Source: Arthrobacter sp. ES3-54
GTDB taxonomy: Bacteria > Actinomycetota > Actinomycetes > Actinomycetales > Micrococcaceae
Assembly (NCBI RefSeq): GCF_029504395.1
Contig: NZ_JAQFIF010000011.1
Location: 1 to 64,000, forward strand
Direction of reading: 5' to 3'
DNA: 64,000 nt
In this document: positions 32,670 to 41,285 of the stretch, piece by piece
Position numbering within the stretch: the stretch's first letter is position 1
Layout: each line of letters opens with the position of its first letter
Notes under the pieces: generated by a model
The model's database searches: none
Told to the model about the DNA's origin: nothing
The model's input: the letters and a program-made list of their open reading frames with translations, nothing else
Made by a program: the position numbers and the translations under genes

Positions 32670-34175
32670 ATGTCTGAACGCACCACCTCGGCCGCTCCGG
32701 CCATTTCAGAATCTGACACTGCCGCCTCCGCCACCGGTGACTCCGGCGCCGGGAACCGCGAGCCGCACCTCGCCCGCGCCCTCGGCAACCGCCACATCCA
32801 ATTGCTCGCCATCGGCGGCGCAATTGGCACCGGCCTGTTCATGGGGTCCGGCAAGACCATCTCGCTGGCCGGGCCGTCCGTCATCTTCGTCTACATGATC
32901 ATCGGCTTCATGCTGTTTTTCGTGATGCGTGCGATGGGCGAAATCCTGCTCTCCAACCTGAACTACAAATCCTTCAGCGACTTCGCCGGCGACCTGCTCG
33001 GCCCCTGGGCCAGCTTCTTCACCGGCTGGTCCTACTGGTTCTTCTGGGTGGTCACCGGAGTGGCAGACATCGTCGCCATTGCCGGATACGTGGACAAGCT
33101 CGCGCCCGGCACGCCCCTGTGGATCCCGGCGCTGCTCACGCCCGTGGTCTTGATCCTCCTGAACCTCCCCACCGTGAAGGCGTTCGGTGAAGCGGAGTTC
33201 TGGTTTGCCATCATCAAAGTCGTCGCCATCGTGGCCCTGATCATCACCGGCGCGGTCATGATCGCCACCCACTTCACGTCCCCGAACGGGGCGGAAGCCA
33301 ACCTCGCCAACATGTGGAACGACGGCGGCATGTTCCCGCACGGCATGTTCGGCTTCGTCCTCGGCTTCCAGATCGCCATCTTCGCCTTCGCCGGGATCGA
33401 ACTGGTGGGCACCGCCGCCGCCGAAACCAAGGACCCGGAGAAGAACCTGCCCCGGGCCATCAACTCCATCCCGGTCCGCGTCCTCCTCTTCTACGTGGGC
33501 GCCCTGGTGGTCATCATGGCGGTCAACCCGTGGCGCACCATCGACCCCGCCAGCAGCCCGTTCATCGGCATGTTCACGCTGGCCGGGCTGGGGATCGCCG
33601 CAGTGGTGATCAACCTTGTGGTCCTGACCTCCGCCGCCTCCAGCGCCAACTCCGGAATCTACTCAACGTCCCGGATGGTCTACGGCCTGGCCCAGGACGG
33701 GAACGCGCCCAAGGCATTCGGAAAGCTCAGCATCCGCAAGGTGCCGCAGAACGCGCTGCTGTTCTCCTGCATCTTCCTGCTGGCCGGCCTTGTCCTGCTC
33801 TATGCCGGCGACTCCGTGATCGGCGCGTTCACGATCGTCACTTCAGTGGCCTCCGTGCTGACCATGTTTGTGTGGTCCATGATCCTGATCAGCTACATCG
33901 CCTTCCGCCGGCGGCGGCCTGCCCTGCACGAGGCTTCGGCCTTCAAGATGCCCGGCTCCGCCTTCATGCCGTACGTCGTGCTCGCGTTCTTCGTCTTCAT
34001 GCTGGTGGCGCTGGCGCAGGCCGATGACACCCGTCTGGCACTCTTCGTGGCCCCCGTGTGGTTCCTGCTGCTGGGTGCGGCCTGGCACTTCAACCGGAAG
34101 ACCCCGCTGCAGCAGGCCCGGATTGTGGAATGGAAGGCCGTCCGCTTGCAGGAGGAAGCCCGTGCGGCTGCCTGA
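32670..34175 (+). CDS. Amino-acid permease, CycA/AAT type
   Basis: A 501-residue APC-superfamily transporter with 12 predicted helices. LGNRHIQLLAIGGAIGTGLFMGSGKTISLAGPSVIF (38-73) is the AAT-family substrate motif, and WSYWFFWVVTGVADIVAIAGYV resembles CycA. The D-serine/D-alanine/glycine transporter CycA is the closest assignment I can make; the substrate is not proved by motif. It is monocistronic, between two inverted-repeat elements upstream and a strong terminator downstream. Confidence 0.9.
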   Translation: MSERTTSAAPAISESDTAASATGDSGAGNREPHLARALGNRHIQLLAIGGAIGTGLFMGSGKTISLAGPSVIFVYMIIGFMLFFVMRAMGEILLSNLNYKSFSDFAGDLLGPWASFFTGWSYWFFWVVTGVADIVAIAGYVDKLAPGTPLWIPALLTPVVLILLNLPTVKAFGEAEFWFAIIKVVAIVALIITGAVMIATHFTSPNGAEANLANMWNDGGMFPHGMFGFVLGFQIAIFAFAGIELVGTAAAETKDPEKNLPRAINSIPVRVLLFYVGALVVIMAVNPWRTIDPASSPFIGMFTLAGLGIAAVVINLVVLTSAASSANSGIYSTSRMVYGLAQDGNAPKAFGKLSIRKVPQNALLFSCIFLLAGLVLLYAGDSVIGAFTIVTSVASVLTMFVWSMILISYIAFRRRRPALHEASAFKMPGSAFMPYVVLAFFVFMLVALAQADDTRLALFVAPVWFLLLGAAWHFNRKTPLQQARIVEWKAVRLQEEARAAA

Positions 34176-34180
34176 TCCAT

Positions 34181-34264
34181 GCGCTGATATATAAAGAAGC
34201 GCTGATACAAAGGAGCGTTGCTACAACAGAGCACTGATACAGAAGTGAGCTGATGCAAAAGGAG
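34181..34264 (+). repeat. Five degenerate ~16-18-bp tandem repeats
   Basis: The motif GCGCTGATACAAAGGA recurs imperfectly from 34181, 34199, 34215, 34231 and 34249, running directly into the terminator after the permease gene. Confidence 0.6.
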
Positions 34265-34296
34265 CCCCGGCCGGATCATCCGGCCGGGGCTCTTTT
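34262..34296 (+). terminator. Classical intrinsic terminator after the permease
   Basis: GAGCCCCGGCCGGA (34262-34275) pairs perfectly with its complement (34279-34292) around TCA and is followed by TTTT. The MFS gene is convergent, so it could serve both strands. Confidence 0.9.
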
Positions 34297-34374
34297 GCCG
34301 TGCTGGGCCTTTAGGATGCTAGGCCGTTGTGGTGCCGTGTCGTTCTGGTGCTGGGCCGTTCTGGTGCTGTGCCG

Positions 34375-35841
34375 TTACACCGGTGTCCTGACGGCGGCCG
34401 GGACGACGGCGACGCGCGGCGCGACGGCTACGGCGGCGATCCCGATCACCGCCGTCAGCCCGAAGACTCCGGCAAACGACGCCGACGGAGTCGCCGTCGC
34501 GAACGCGGCGAACACGATCCCGGTGCCGGCGAGGGCCAAGGCGCCGCCGAGGGAATCCGAAATGGACATCGCCGAGCTGTTGAAGCCCTCGGTGTCCTTG
34601 GTGGAGAGAGCCAGGGTCATGACGCTGAGGCGCGGATACATCAGGCCCATGCCACCCCCGGCGAAGATCCATCCCGCGATCGCGACGGCGGCCGGCCACG
34701 CCAACACCGTTGTCACGAGGGCCAGCACGACAGCGCCAAGGACGAGGGCCGAACCGATCCGCACCGCCCTCCGGTGCTCCAGCCGGGTCCCCAGCTTCCC
34801 CTGGATGGCCGAGGCCGCCGCCCAGGCAATAGCACCGCCGGTGAGCGTGAGGCCCGCAAACGTCGGGGGAAAGGCGTAACGTTCCACGAGCAAGTACGGC
34901 AGGTAGACCTCGGCACCGAAGAAAGCTGCGGACGCGAGCCCGCGGGTGAGGATCACGCTCGGCAGGCCGCGCCGGGCGGTCAGCGTGCCGCGCGGCATGA
35001 GCGGACGGACGGCCAGGAGTGCGACGGCGACGGCGGCCGCCGCCAGCACCGCCCCGGCCCCCGGTACCGCGGCGGACAGGTTCAGGCCCAGCACGGCGAG
35101 CGCTGCCAGCGCCGCGAGTGCCAACTTGGCCAGGCCACCCGGCGGACGGCCGCCGGCTGCGGTCTCCACATTTGCCGGGGGATCTCCGGCGGCGCCGGGT
35201 CTTCCGTTCAGGCCGCGCAAGGCCGGGGCCGTCAGGAGCAGTGCCGGGACCACGAGTCCGACCACGCCGAGAAAGACCCACTGCCAGCCGGCAAGTTCCG
35301 CCACGGCGCCGGCCGCGAACGGGCCCACCAGGGACGGGATGACCCAGGCCGCGGAGAAGGCGGCGAAGATTTTCGGATGCAGGACCGGCGGGTAGACCCG
35401 GGCGATGACCACGTAGAGGGCCACGGTCAGCCCGCCCCCGCCGAGTCCCTGCACCAGCCGTCCGGCCACCAGCACCGGCATGGTTCCGGCGGTACCGGCG
35501 ATGAGCAGGCCAAGCACGAACATGCCCACCGCTGCCAGTAGCGGCGCCACGGGCCCCTTGCGGTCCGACCAGCTGCCTGCTGCCACCATCCCGATCACCC
35601 CGGTGGCGAGCGGCCCGGCGAAGGCCAAGGCGTAGAGGCCGGCGCCATCCAGCTCCCGGCTGACGAGCGGCATGATGGTGGTCACCGCCAGGGACTCGAA
35701 GGCCGCCAGGAACACCAGCGCGCAGGCGCCGAGCGTCACCAGCAGGTAGCTGCGGTGGAAAATGCCGGCCGATTCCGGGACGGATTTCGGACGGGCGGGC
35801 GGGTCGGTTCGGGACACGGGAGGGACCTGATCGGGAGACAT
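34375..35841 (-). CDS. MFS transporter, drug-efflux type
   Basis: A 488-residue permease with about 14 predicted helices. It shows LVQGLGGGG (motif C-like in the third to fifth helices), WSDRKGP between helices 2 and 3 (motif A) and a central hydrophilic loop, fitting the DHA2-like drug-exporter group. It starts at the ATG at 35841; the -35 region upstream carries a SoxR/MerR-type operator, suggesting induction by a redox-cycling or aromatic compound. Monocistronic. Confidence 0.85.
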   Translation of the reverse strand: MSPDQVPPVSRTDPPARPKSVPESAGIFHRSYLLVTLGACALVFLAAFESLAVTTIMPLVSRELDGAGLYALAFAGPLATGVIGMVAAGSWSDRKGPVAPLLAAVGMFVLGLLIAGTAGTMPVLVAGRLVQGLGGGGLTVALYVVIARVYPPVLHPKIFAAFSAAWVIPSLVGPFAAGAVAELAGWQWVFLGVVGLVVPALLLTAPALRGLNGRPGAAGDPPANVETAAGGRPPGGLAKLALAALAALAVLGLNLSAAVPGAGAVLAAAAVAVALLAVRPLMPRGTLTARRGLPSVILTRGLASAAFFGAEVYLPYLLVERYAFPPTFAGLTLTGGAIAWAAASAIQGKLGTRLEHRRAVRIGSALVLGAVVLALVTTVLAWPAAVAIAGWIFAGGGMGLMYPRLSVMTLALSTKDTEGFNSSAMSISDSLGGALALAGTGIVFAAFATATPSASFAGVFGLTAVIGIAAVAVAPRVAVVPAAVRTPV

Positions 35842-35856
35842 GGACGCAACCCTGGA

Positions 35857-35876
35857 ACCTCAACTCGGCTTGAGGT
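35857..35876. promoter_or_regulatory. SoxR/MerR-type operator in a 19-bp-spacer promoter
   Basis: ACCTCAA (35857-35863) and TTGAGGT (35870-35876) are perfect inverted repeats around CTCGGC, the CCTCAA-N6-TTGAGG form known for SoxR. On the minus strand a TTGACC -35 box (35874-35879) is followed by about 19 bp and CAGGGT, seven bases before the MFS ATG. Nineteen-base spacers are characteristic of MerR-activated promoters. No MerR gene is in the window. Confidence 0.6.
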
Positions 35877-36036
35877 CAAGGCCGGTCCGGGCGGGACGGG
35901 GCTGGCGGCGCGGCTCCTGAGGTAGCTGATGGAGGCTGCAGCAGGTGCAGAGCGCCTAGGGGAAGCATGCCACAGCTTGGAACCGCGGCACGCCGTGCCC
36001 CGGTTCTGACCTGTCAGTCCGGCCCCATCCGCCGCG

Positions 36037-37071
36037 TCAGTCCGCCGCTTCGAACCCCTGGGCCGGAACCACGACGGCGCCGCTGGCCCTTGAGTCCGGG
36101 TTCAGCATCCAGCCCACGCGCTTGACGGTGCTCAGCATGACGACGCTTTCCACGAGCACGATCCCGGGCACTTTCTGCTGCAGCGCCACCTCGATGTTCA
36201 TGACATCCGCCAGCGACTGCAGCCACATGATGATCACGAAGTTCGTAGGCCCCGTGGTGGAGGCGCTGAGCCGCACGTTCCGCATGGTCCTCAGCTCAGC
36301 GGCGGCTGCCTCGTGCCGCCCCGCGGGGACGTTGACGAACCATTGGCAGGTCACGGGGAACGCCGAGAGCTTCTGGGCCACCTCGCACCGGAGTGACAGG
36401 ATGCCGCTGGCGAGCACGCGGTTAAGCTGGCGCTGGACGGTGGCAGGGTGCCTGCCCAGCCCGCGGGCAATGTCCGCCGCAGAGGCCCGTCCGTCCCTAG
36501 CCAGGAACGGCAGGAGCGCCAGGTGACTTTCCGGCAACACTTCCCGGGCGGCAGCCTGGGCAACCCCGGTGGCCTCCGGGCCGGCCAACGCCCGCACGGC
36601 GGCCTGCTGTGCGCGGCTCAACACATTGAGCCGCCAGGAGCCGCCACTCGCGTGCAACCTGGTGCACAGGGCGGTCTGATATTTGAGGAGGCCGTCGATC
36701 TCCTTCAGCCGCGAGATGACCTTCAGACTGAAATCGTCCAGGGAAGGCGTAATGACGGTCAGCATGAGATCCCGGTTGCTGGCCGCCTCCTCCACCGTGA
36801 CGATTTCCGGCATCTCGGCGAGCTTGGCGGTGACCTCCTCACGACGGTTCATTTCGCAGTCCACGGCGACGAACGCCAGGCACATCTGCTGAGGATCGCC
36901 GATCAAGTGGGCGGTGATCCAGGAAACGCCAGAGGCCAGCAGCCGCTCCCAACGGGCGGCGAGCGTGGTGGCATGAACGTCCAGCACCTGGGCCGCATCC
37001 GCCCAGCTCAGGCGCGGGGCAATCTGCAGGACATTGATCAGGGCGAGGTCATCCTCGCTGAGTTCCATCAT
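36037..37071 (-). CDS. Lrp/AsnC-family regulator with duplicated winged-helix and RAM domains
   Basis: A 344-residue regulator, about twice the usual Lrp length. The first HTH lies near residues 5-40 (DDLALINVLQIAPRLSWADAAQVLDVHATTLAARWERL), and a second near 195-235 (LLPFLARDGRASAADIARGLGRHPATVQRQLNRVL). Each is followed by a RAM-like ligand domain. The AAGGGA site lies just before the tandem ATGs at 37071/37068. It is divergent from the M20 amidohydrolase and MHS symporter (182-bp spacer), which it probably controls. Confidence 0.8.
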   Translation of the reverse strand: MMELSEDDLALINVLQIAPRLSWADAAQVLDVHATTLAARWERLLASGVSWITAHLIGDPQQMCLAFVAVDCEMNRREEVTAKLAEMPEIVTVEEAASNRDLMLTVITPSLDDFSLKVISRLKEIDGLLKYQTALCTRLHASGGSWRLNVLSRAQQAAVRALAGPEATGVAQAAAREVLPESHLALLPFLARDGRASAADIARGLGRHPATVQRQLNRVLASGILSLRCEVAQKLSAFPVTCQWFVNVPAGRHEAAAAELRTMRNVRLSASTTGPTNFVIIMWLQSLADVMNIEVALQQKVPGIVLVESVVMLSTVKRVGWMLNPDSRASGAVVVPAQGFEAAD

Positions 37072-37253
37072 ATTTCCCTTCATGTGTGCACGAAACCTGC
37101 GGCAGCGGCGGTCGTTTGCATTTTTTCTGGCCTTCGACCGCGTGTGAACCATGTCACTTGAGAATAGACGCAGGACGTCCTCAGCGGACGCGAACCCAGC
37201 CAAATCACCAGCAAATGCCACAACCCAACGATTTCGACAAATAAGGAGAACAC

Positions 37254-38519
37254 GTGCCGATCGCCGCAGACGCCCGGGAGATGCAGGCGGACCTTGCCCG
37301 GCTCCGCCATGAACTGCACCGGGAACCCGAGATCGGCCTGACGCTGCCCCGCACCCAGGAAAAAGTGCTCAAAGCCCTCGACGGGCTTCCCTACGAGATC
37401 ACCCTGGGCAAGGACACGACGTCGGTCACCGCGGTACTGCGCGGCCAGGCATCCGGAACCGGCGCGGGCGCCCGCCCGGCCGTGCTGCTGCGCGCTGACA
37501 TGGACGGCCTGCCGGTGCAGGAGAAAACAGGCGTGGACTACACGTCCCGGATCGACGGCGCCATGCACGCCTGCGGTCACGACCTCCACACTTCCATGCT
37601 GGCAGGAGCCGCCACGCTCTTGGCCGAACGCCGGCACCAACTGGCCGGCGACGTCGTCCTGATGTTCCAGCCCGGCGAGGAAGGCTTCGACGGTGCCAGC
37701 CACATGATCCGCGAAGGCGTGCTGGATGCCGCCGGCCGGCGTGTCGACGCCGCCTACGGCATGCACGTCTTCTCCGCCCTGGAACCGCACGGCACGTTCT
37801 GCACCAAGCCCGGCGTCATGCTCAGCTCCTCCGACGGCCTGATGGTCACCGTGCTCGGCGCCGGCGGCCACGGGTCGGCCCCGCACTCTGCCAAGGACCC
37901 AGTGACGGCGGCCGCCGAAATGGTCACCGCCCTCCAGGTGATGATCACCCGCCAGTTCAACATGTTCGATCCCGTAGTCCTCTCCGTGGGGGTCCTCCAG
38001 GCCGGCACCAAGCGCAACATCATCCCGGAAACCGCGCGCATCGAGGCCACCATCAGGACCTTCTCCGAGGAAGCCCGGCAGAAAATGATGGACGCCGTGC
38101 CGCGCCTGCTGAAGGGAATCGCCGCGGCGCACGGCCTCGAGGTCGACGTCGACTACCAGCAGGAGTATCCCCTCACCATCACGGACGAGGACGAGACGCA
38201 CACCGCAGAGAACGTCATCGAGGGCCTGTTCGGCGATTCCCGGCTGGCCCGCTGGGCCACCCCGCTCAGCGGCTCCGAAGACTTCTCGAGGGTTCTCGCC
38301 GAAGTCCCCGGCACCTTCATCGGGCTGAGCGCCGTCCCCCGGGACGCCGACCACGCCACATCCGCGTTCAATCACTCCCCGTACGCCACGTTCGACGACG
38401 GCGTGCTGGCTGACGGCGCCGCACTCTACGCGGAGCTCGCCATTTCGAGGCTGGCCGCGCTTGCGGCAGCCGACGCTCCCGCCGCGGCCAACCTGGCCGC
38501 CGCCGCCACCCTTTCCTAG
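37254..38519 (+). CDS. M20-family amidohydrolase (hippurate/IAA-amino-acid hydrolase type)
   Basis: A 421-residue metal-dependent amidohydrolase. The opening LARLRHELHREPEIGL is typical. Metal-ligand motifs include ACGHDLHTSML (near 105), FQPGEEGFDGASHM (near 135), and a late EDFSRVL and NHSP. The group cleaves N-acyl amino acids such as hippurate or indoleacetyl-amino acids. The GTG start at 37254 follows AAGGAGAA. It is the first gene of a two-gene unit with the MHS symporter 24 bp downstream; the Lrp-like regulator is divergent. Substrate is inferred. Confidence 0.9.
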   Translation: MPIAADAREMQADLARLRHELHREPEIGLTLPRTQEKVLKALDGLPYEITLGKDTTSVTAVLRGQASGTGAGARPAVLLRADMDGLPVQEKTGVDYTSRIDGAMHACGHDLHTSMLAGAATLLAERRHQLAGDVVLMFQPGEEGFDGASHMIREGVLDAAGRRVDAAYGMHVFSALEPHGTFCTKPGVMLSSSDGLMVTVLGAGGHGSAPHSAKDPVTAAAEMVTALQVMITRQFNMFDPVVLSVGVLQAGTKRNIIPETARIEATIRTFSEEARQKMMDAVPRLLKGIAAAHGLEVDVDYQQEYPLTITDEDETHTAENVIEGLFGDSRLARWATPLSGSEDFSRVLAEVPGTFIGLSAVPRDADHATSAFNHSPYATFDDGVLADGAALYAELAISRLAALAAADAPAAANLAAAATLS

Positions 38520-38543
38520 CCGCCACCCCTGAGGGAGAAGACC

Positions 38544-39833
38544 ATGACTGCAACCGCGATTACACCGGCGGCAACCCGAACATCCACCCGCAAGACACTC
38601 ATCGGCACGGGCATCGGCAACGCCGTCGAATGGTACGACTGGGCCATCTACGCCACCTTCACGCCGTTCATCGCCAGCCAGCTTTTCAGCAAGTCGGACC
38701 CTGCGTCCGCGGTGCTGTCCACGCTGGCGATTTTCGCCGTCGGCTTCGTCGCCCGCCCTTTCGGCGGCTTCCTGTTCGGCTGGATCGGTGACCGGATCGG
38801 CCGGAAAGCTTCCATGACCCTGGCCGTGGGGCTGGCGTCGGTGGGCAGCCTGATGATCGGCATCGCGCCGACCTTTGCGGCCGTCGGTGTGTGGGCGTCG
38901 CTCACGCTCCTGGTGGCGCGCCTGATCCAGGGCCTGGCGCACGGCGGCGAACTGCCGTCGTCGCAGACCTACCTGTCCGAAATGGCGCCGAAGGAACACC
39001 GCGGCTTCTGGGCCACGCTGATCTACACCTCCGGCACTGTGGGGATCCTGTTCGGAACCCTGCTCGGCGCCGTGCTGAACATGGCCCTGAGCACCGAAGT
39101 CATGAATGCGTGGGGCTGGCGCATCCCGTTCCTGATCGGGGCGGCAATGGGCCTCTACGCGCTGATCATGCGGTCCCGGCTGCACGAAACGGACGTCTTC
39201 GAGGGCGAAGCCGCGACGGAGAAGCGCGCTCCGATCTGGCCGCAGATCGTCCGGCACCGCAAGCAGGCCCTCCAGGTGATCGGCCTGACCGTCGGCCTGA
39301 CCGTCATCTACTACATCTGGGGAGTCGTCGCCCCCAGCTACGCCACCACTGCGCTGAAGATCGACCGGGGCGAGGCCCTGTGGGCCGGTGTAGTCGGCAA
39401 CGTCGTATTCATCGCAGCCCTGCCGTTCTGGGGCAAGCTGTCCGACCGGATCGGACGCAAGAAGGTGCTGTGGGCCGGTGCGATCGGTGCAGGCGTCATG
39501 CACTTCCCGATGACCGCCCTGCTCAAGGATTCCGCCTGGCAGCTGGCCGTCAGCATGTCCGTCATGCTGATCTTCATCGCCGCCAGCGCCGCGATTGTGC
39601 CGGCCGTGTACGCGGAACTGTTCCCCACGAGCATCCGCACGGTGGGCGTCGGAGTGCCTTACTCAATCTGCGTGGCACTCTTCGGCGGAACCGCGCCCTA
39701 CCTGCAGCAGTGGCTCGGCACCACCGTGCAGATGCCGCAGCTGTTCAACGTCTACGCCGTGCTGCTGCTCGCCGTCTCCGCGGCCTTCGTCTTCACCATC
39801 CCGGAAACGAAGGGCAAAGACCTCACCCTCTGA
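38544..39833 (+). CDS. MHS-family MFS symporter
   Basis: A 429-residue transporter with 12 predicted helices. NAVEWYDWAIYATFTPFIASQLF (26-48) and GDRIGRKASMTLAVGL (motif A) are hallmarks of the metabolite:H+ symporter subfamily, which carries organic acids or amino-acid derivatives. It lies 24 bp after the amidohydrolase gene behind GAGGGAG, so it probably imports that enzyme's N-acyl substrate. Confidence 0.9.
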   Translation: MTATAITPAATRTSTRKTLIGTGIGNAVEWYDWAIYATFTPFIASQLFSKSDPASAVLSTLAIFAVGFVARPFGGFLFGWIGDRIGRKASMTLAVGLASVGSLMIGIAPTFAAVGVWASLTLLVARLIQGLAHGGELPSSQTYLSEMAPKEHRGFWATLIYTSGTVGILFGTLLGAVLNMALSTEVMNAWGWRIPFLIGAAMGLYALIMRSRLHETDVFEGEAATEKRAPIWPQIVRHRKQALQVIGLTVGLTVIYYIWGVVAPSYATTALKIDRGEALWAGVVGNVVFIAALPFWGKLSDRIGRKKVLWAGAIGAGVMHFPMTALLKDSAWQLAVSMSVMLIFIAASAAIVPAVYAELFPTSIRTVGVGVPYSICVALFGGTAPYLQQWLGTTVQMPQLFNVYAVLLLAVSAAFVFTIPETKGKDLTL

Positions 39834-39846
39834 TCCCGTCCCGCCC

Positions 39847-39908
39847 GGTTGCGCTATCAGTTGTTGCTGTTCTGGAGGCTCAGAACAGCAACAACTGATA
39901 GCTCAACC
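39847..39908. terminator. 62-nt palindrome: 28-bp arms, one mismatch, 6-nt loop
   Basis: The left arm 39847-39874 and right arm 39881-39908 match at 27 of 28 positions; the only mismatch is C/A at the sixth position. The loop is GAGGCT. It sits between the converging MHS and MFS genes and could stop transcription from both sides, though neither side has a T-tract. Its AT-rich sequence (TATCAGTTGTTGCTG) is unlike the surrounding GC-rich genes. It may also be a small mobile or recombination-derived palindrome. Confidence 0.8.
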
Positions 39909-39919
39909 TATTTAAAGCG

Positions 39920-41191
39920 TCAGTCGCCGACGAAGCGGTCCCGTCCGGCCCGGTACCCGAATACGGCGGCGAGCGAGCCCACCAGCAGAAACAGCACGCC
40001 CGCCGCGGCAAAGGACCCGGTGGACTGGTGGAGCTGGCCGACCAGGAGGGTGCCGCTGGAGCCAAGTCCGTAGCCCACGCCCTGCATCATCCCGGAGAGG
40101 TGGGCCGCTGCGTGCCCGTCGCGGGTGCGGACCATGATCAGGGTCAGGGCGGCGGCGGTCAGGCTCCCCTGGCCCAGGCCCAGCAGCCCGGTCCACAGCC
40201 AGATCACGTCCAGGGGCCCGAAGATGCTGAGCGCGAAGCCTCCGCCGGTCATGAGCGCCACCACCGTGTTAATGGCGCGCTGGTCCCGGAACCGGGTGGC
40301 CAGCGCCGGCGCGAACAGCGAGCCCAGCATCTGAAGCACAATCGAGGCCGAGACGATCAGGCCGGCCGTGCCGCCGTCCACGCCGCGTTCGCGCAGGATC
40401 GGGGCCAGCCAGGCAAAGACGCTGAAGGACATCATGGCCTGCAGGACCATGAACGCAGTCACCTGCCAGGCCACGGCGGAGCGCCAGACGCTGACGCCGC
40501 CGGCCGGCGGCGTGGGACCGCCGGGACTTGCCCGGAGTGCCGGCGGCAGGAACAAGAGAAGGACGACGCCGGCTGGCAGCGCCCAGAACCAGAGCGCCGC
40601 TGTCCACTGCCCGGTCGCCCGGAAAACCGGGAACGTGAACCCGGCGCCAAGGGCTGCCGAGGCGCAGATCGCTGTGGTGTACAGGCCGCCCATGAGGCCC
40701 AGGCGGCGCGGGAAGTCACGCTTGACGACACCGGGCAGCAGCACGTTGCACAGTGAAATCGCGGCGCCGCACGCGGCGGTTCCGGCGAGCAGGGCCGGCA
40801 GATGGCCGGCCGCGGGCAGCTCCACGGGCCGCAGCAGCAGCCCTGCCGTGAGCACCGCCATGGCGCCGAGCAGCACCCGCTCGGCGCCGAACCGGCGTGC
40901 CAGCGCCGGCGCCAGCGGGGCAAACACGCCGAGCAGCGTCACCGGCACGGTGGTGAGCACCATGACCGCCCAGGCCGGAAGCCCGGCGTCGGCCGTCACC
41001 TCGGGCAGTACCGCCGCGAAGCTCGAAAACACGGTGCGGAGATTCAGCCCGATCAGGACCAGGCAGATGCCCATGTACGCGAGCATGCGGCGGCCGGCGG
41101 CGCGTGGCGGTGCGGCGGAGTCGTCCCGGACAGCAACGCCGGCCGAAAGGCTCTGCTCGTCAGTTTTCCCAGCTGAGGTCACCCGCCCCAT
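39920..41191 (-). CDS. MFS transporter, CynX/NimT-like
   Basis: A 423-residue permease with 12 predicted helices. GICLVLIGLNLRTVFSSFAAVLPEVTADAGL (38-68) is the NimT/CynX-type opening. The group includes transporters for cyanate, nitroimidazoles and other small molecules. I use ATG 41191; a GTG at 41182 is an alternative, and the long frame upstream to 41521 lies across the trmB start region and is not coding. It is divergent from trmB and convergent with the MHS gene. Confidence 0.85.
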   Translation of the reverse strand: MGRVTSAGKTDEQSLSAGVAVRDDSAAPPRAAGRRMLAYMGICLVLIGLNLRTVFSSFAAVLPEVTADAGLPAWAVMVLTTVPVTLLGVFAPLAPALARRFGAERVLLGAMAVLTAGLLLRPVELPAAGHLPALLAGTAACGAAISLCNVLLPGVVKRDFPRRLGLMGGLYTTAICASAALGAGFTFPVFRATGQWTAALWFWALPAGVVLLLFLPPALRASPGGPTPPAGGVSVWRSAVAWQVTAFMVLQAMMSFSVFAWLAPILRERGVDGGTAGLIVSASIVLQMLGSLFAPALATRFRDQRAINTVVALMTGGGFALSIFGPLDVIWLWTGLLGLGQGSLTAAALTLIMVRTRDGHAAAHLSGMMQGVGYGLGSSGTLLVGQLHQSTGSFAAAGVLFLLVGSLAAVFGYRAGRDRFVGD

Positions 41192-41272
41192 TCTTGCAGT
41201 CGCCCGCCCCGCAGTCCCTTCTTCAGGGGGCCGCGGGATCCGCCGGAGGCGCCCCGGCCCTGCAAACTCAAC

Positions 41273-41278
41273 TATTCT
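41273..41278 (+). promoter_or_regulatory. -10 box of a leaderless promoter (TATTCT)
   Basis: TATTCT lies seven bases before the trmB ATG at 41286. GGAAGGG in the gap is too close for an ordinary ribosome-binding site. Confidence 0.45.
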
Positions 41279-41285
41279 GGAAGGG

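Noticed and set aside
37080..39503. 807-residue antisense open frame across the amidohydrolase and MHS genes
   Set aside because: It lies opposite two well-supported genes; the long frame reflects GC bias at third positions.
40368..41285. Long N-terminal extension of trmB
   Set aside because: It overlaps the divergent MFS gene, has no TrmB similarity, and a leaderless -10 box precedes ATG 41286.
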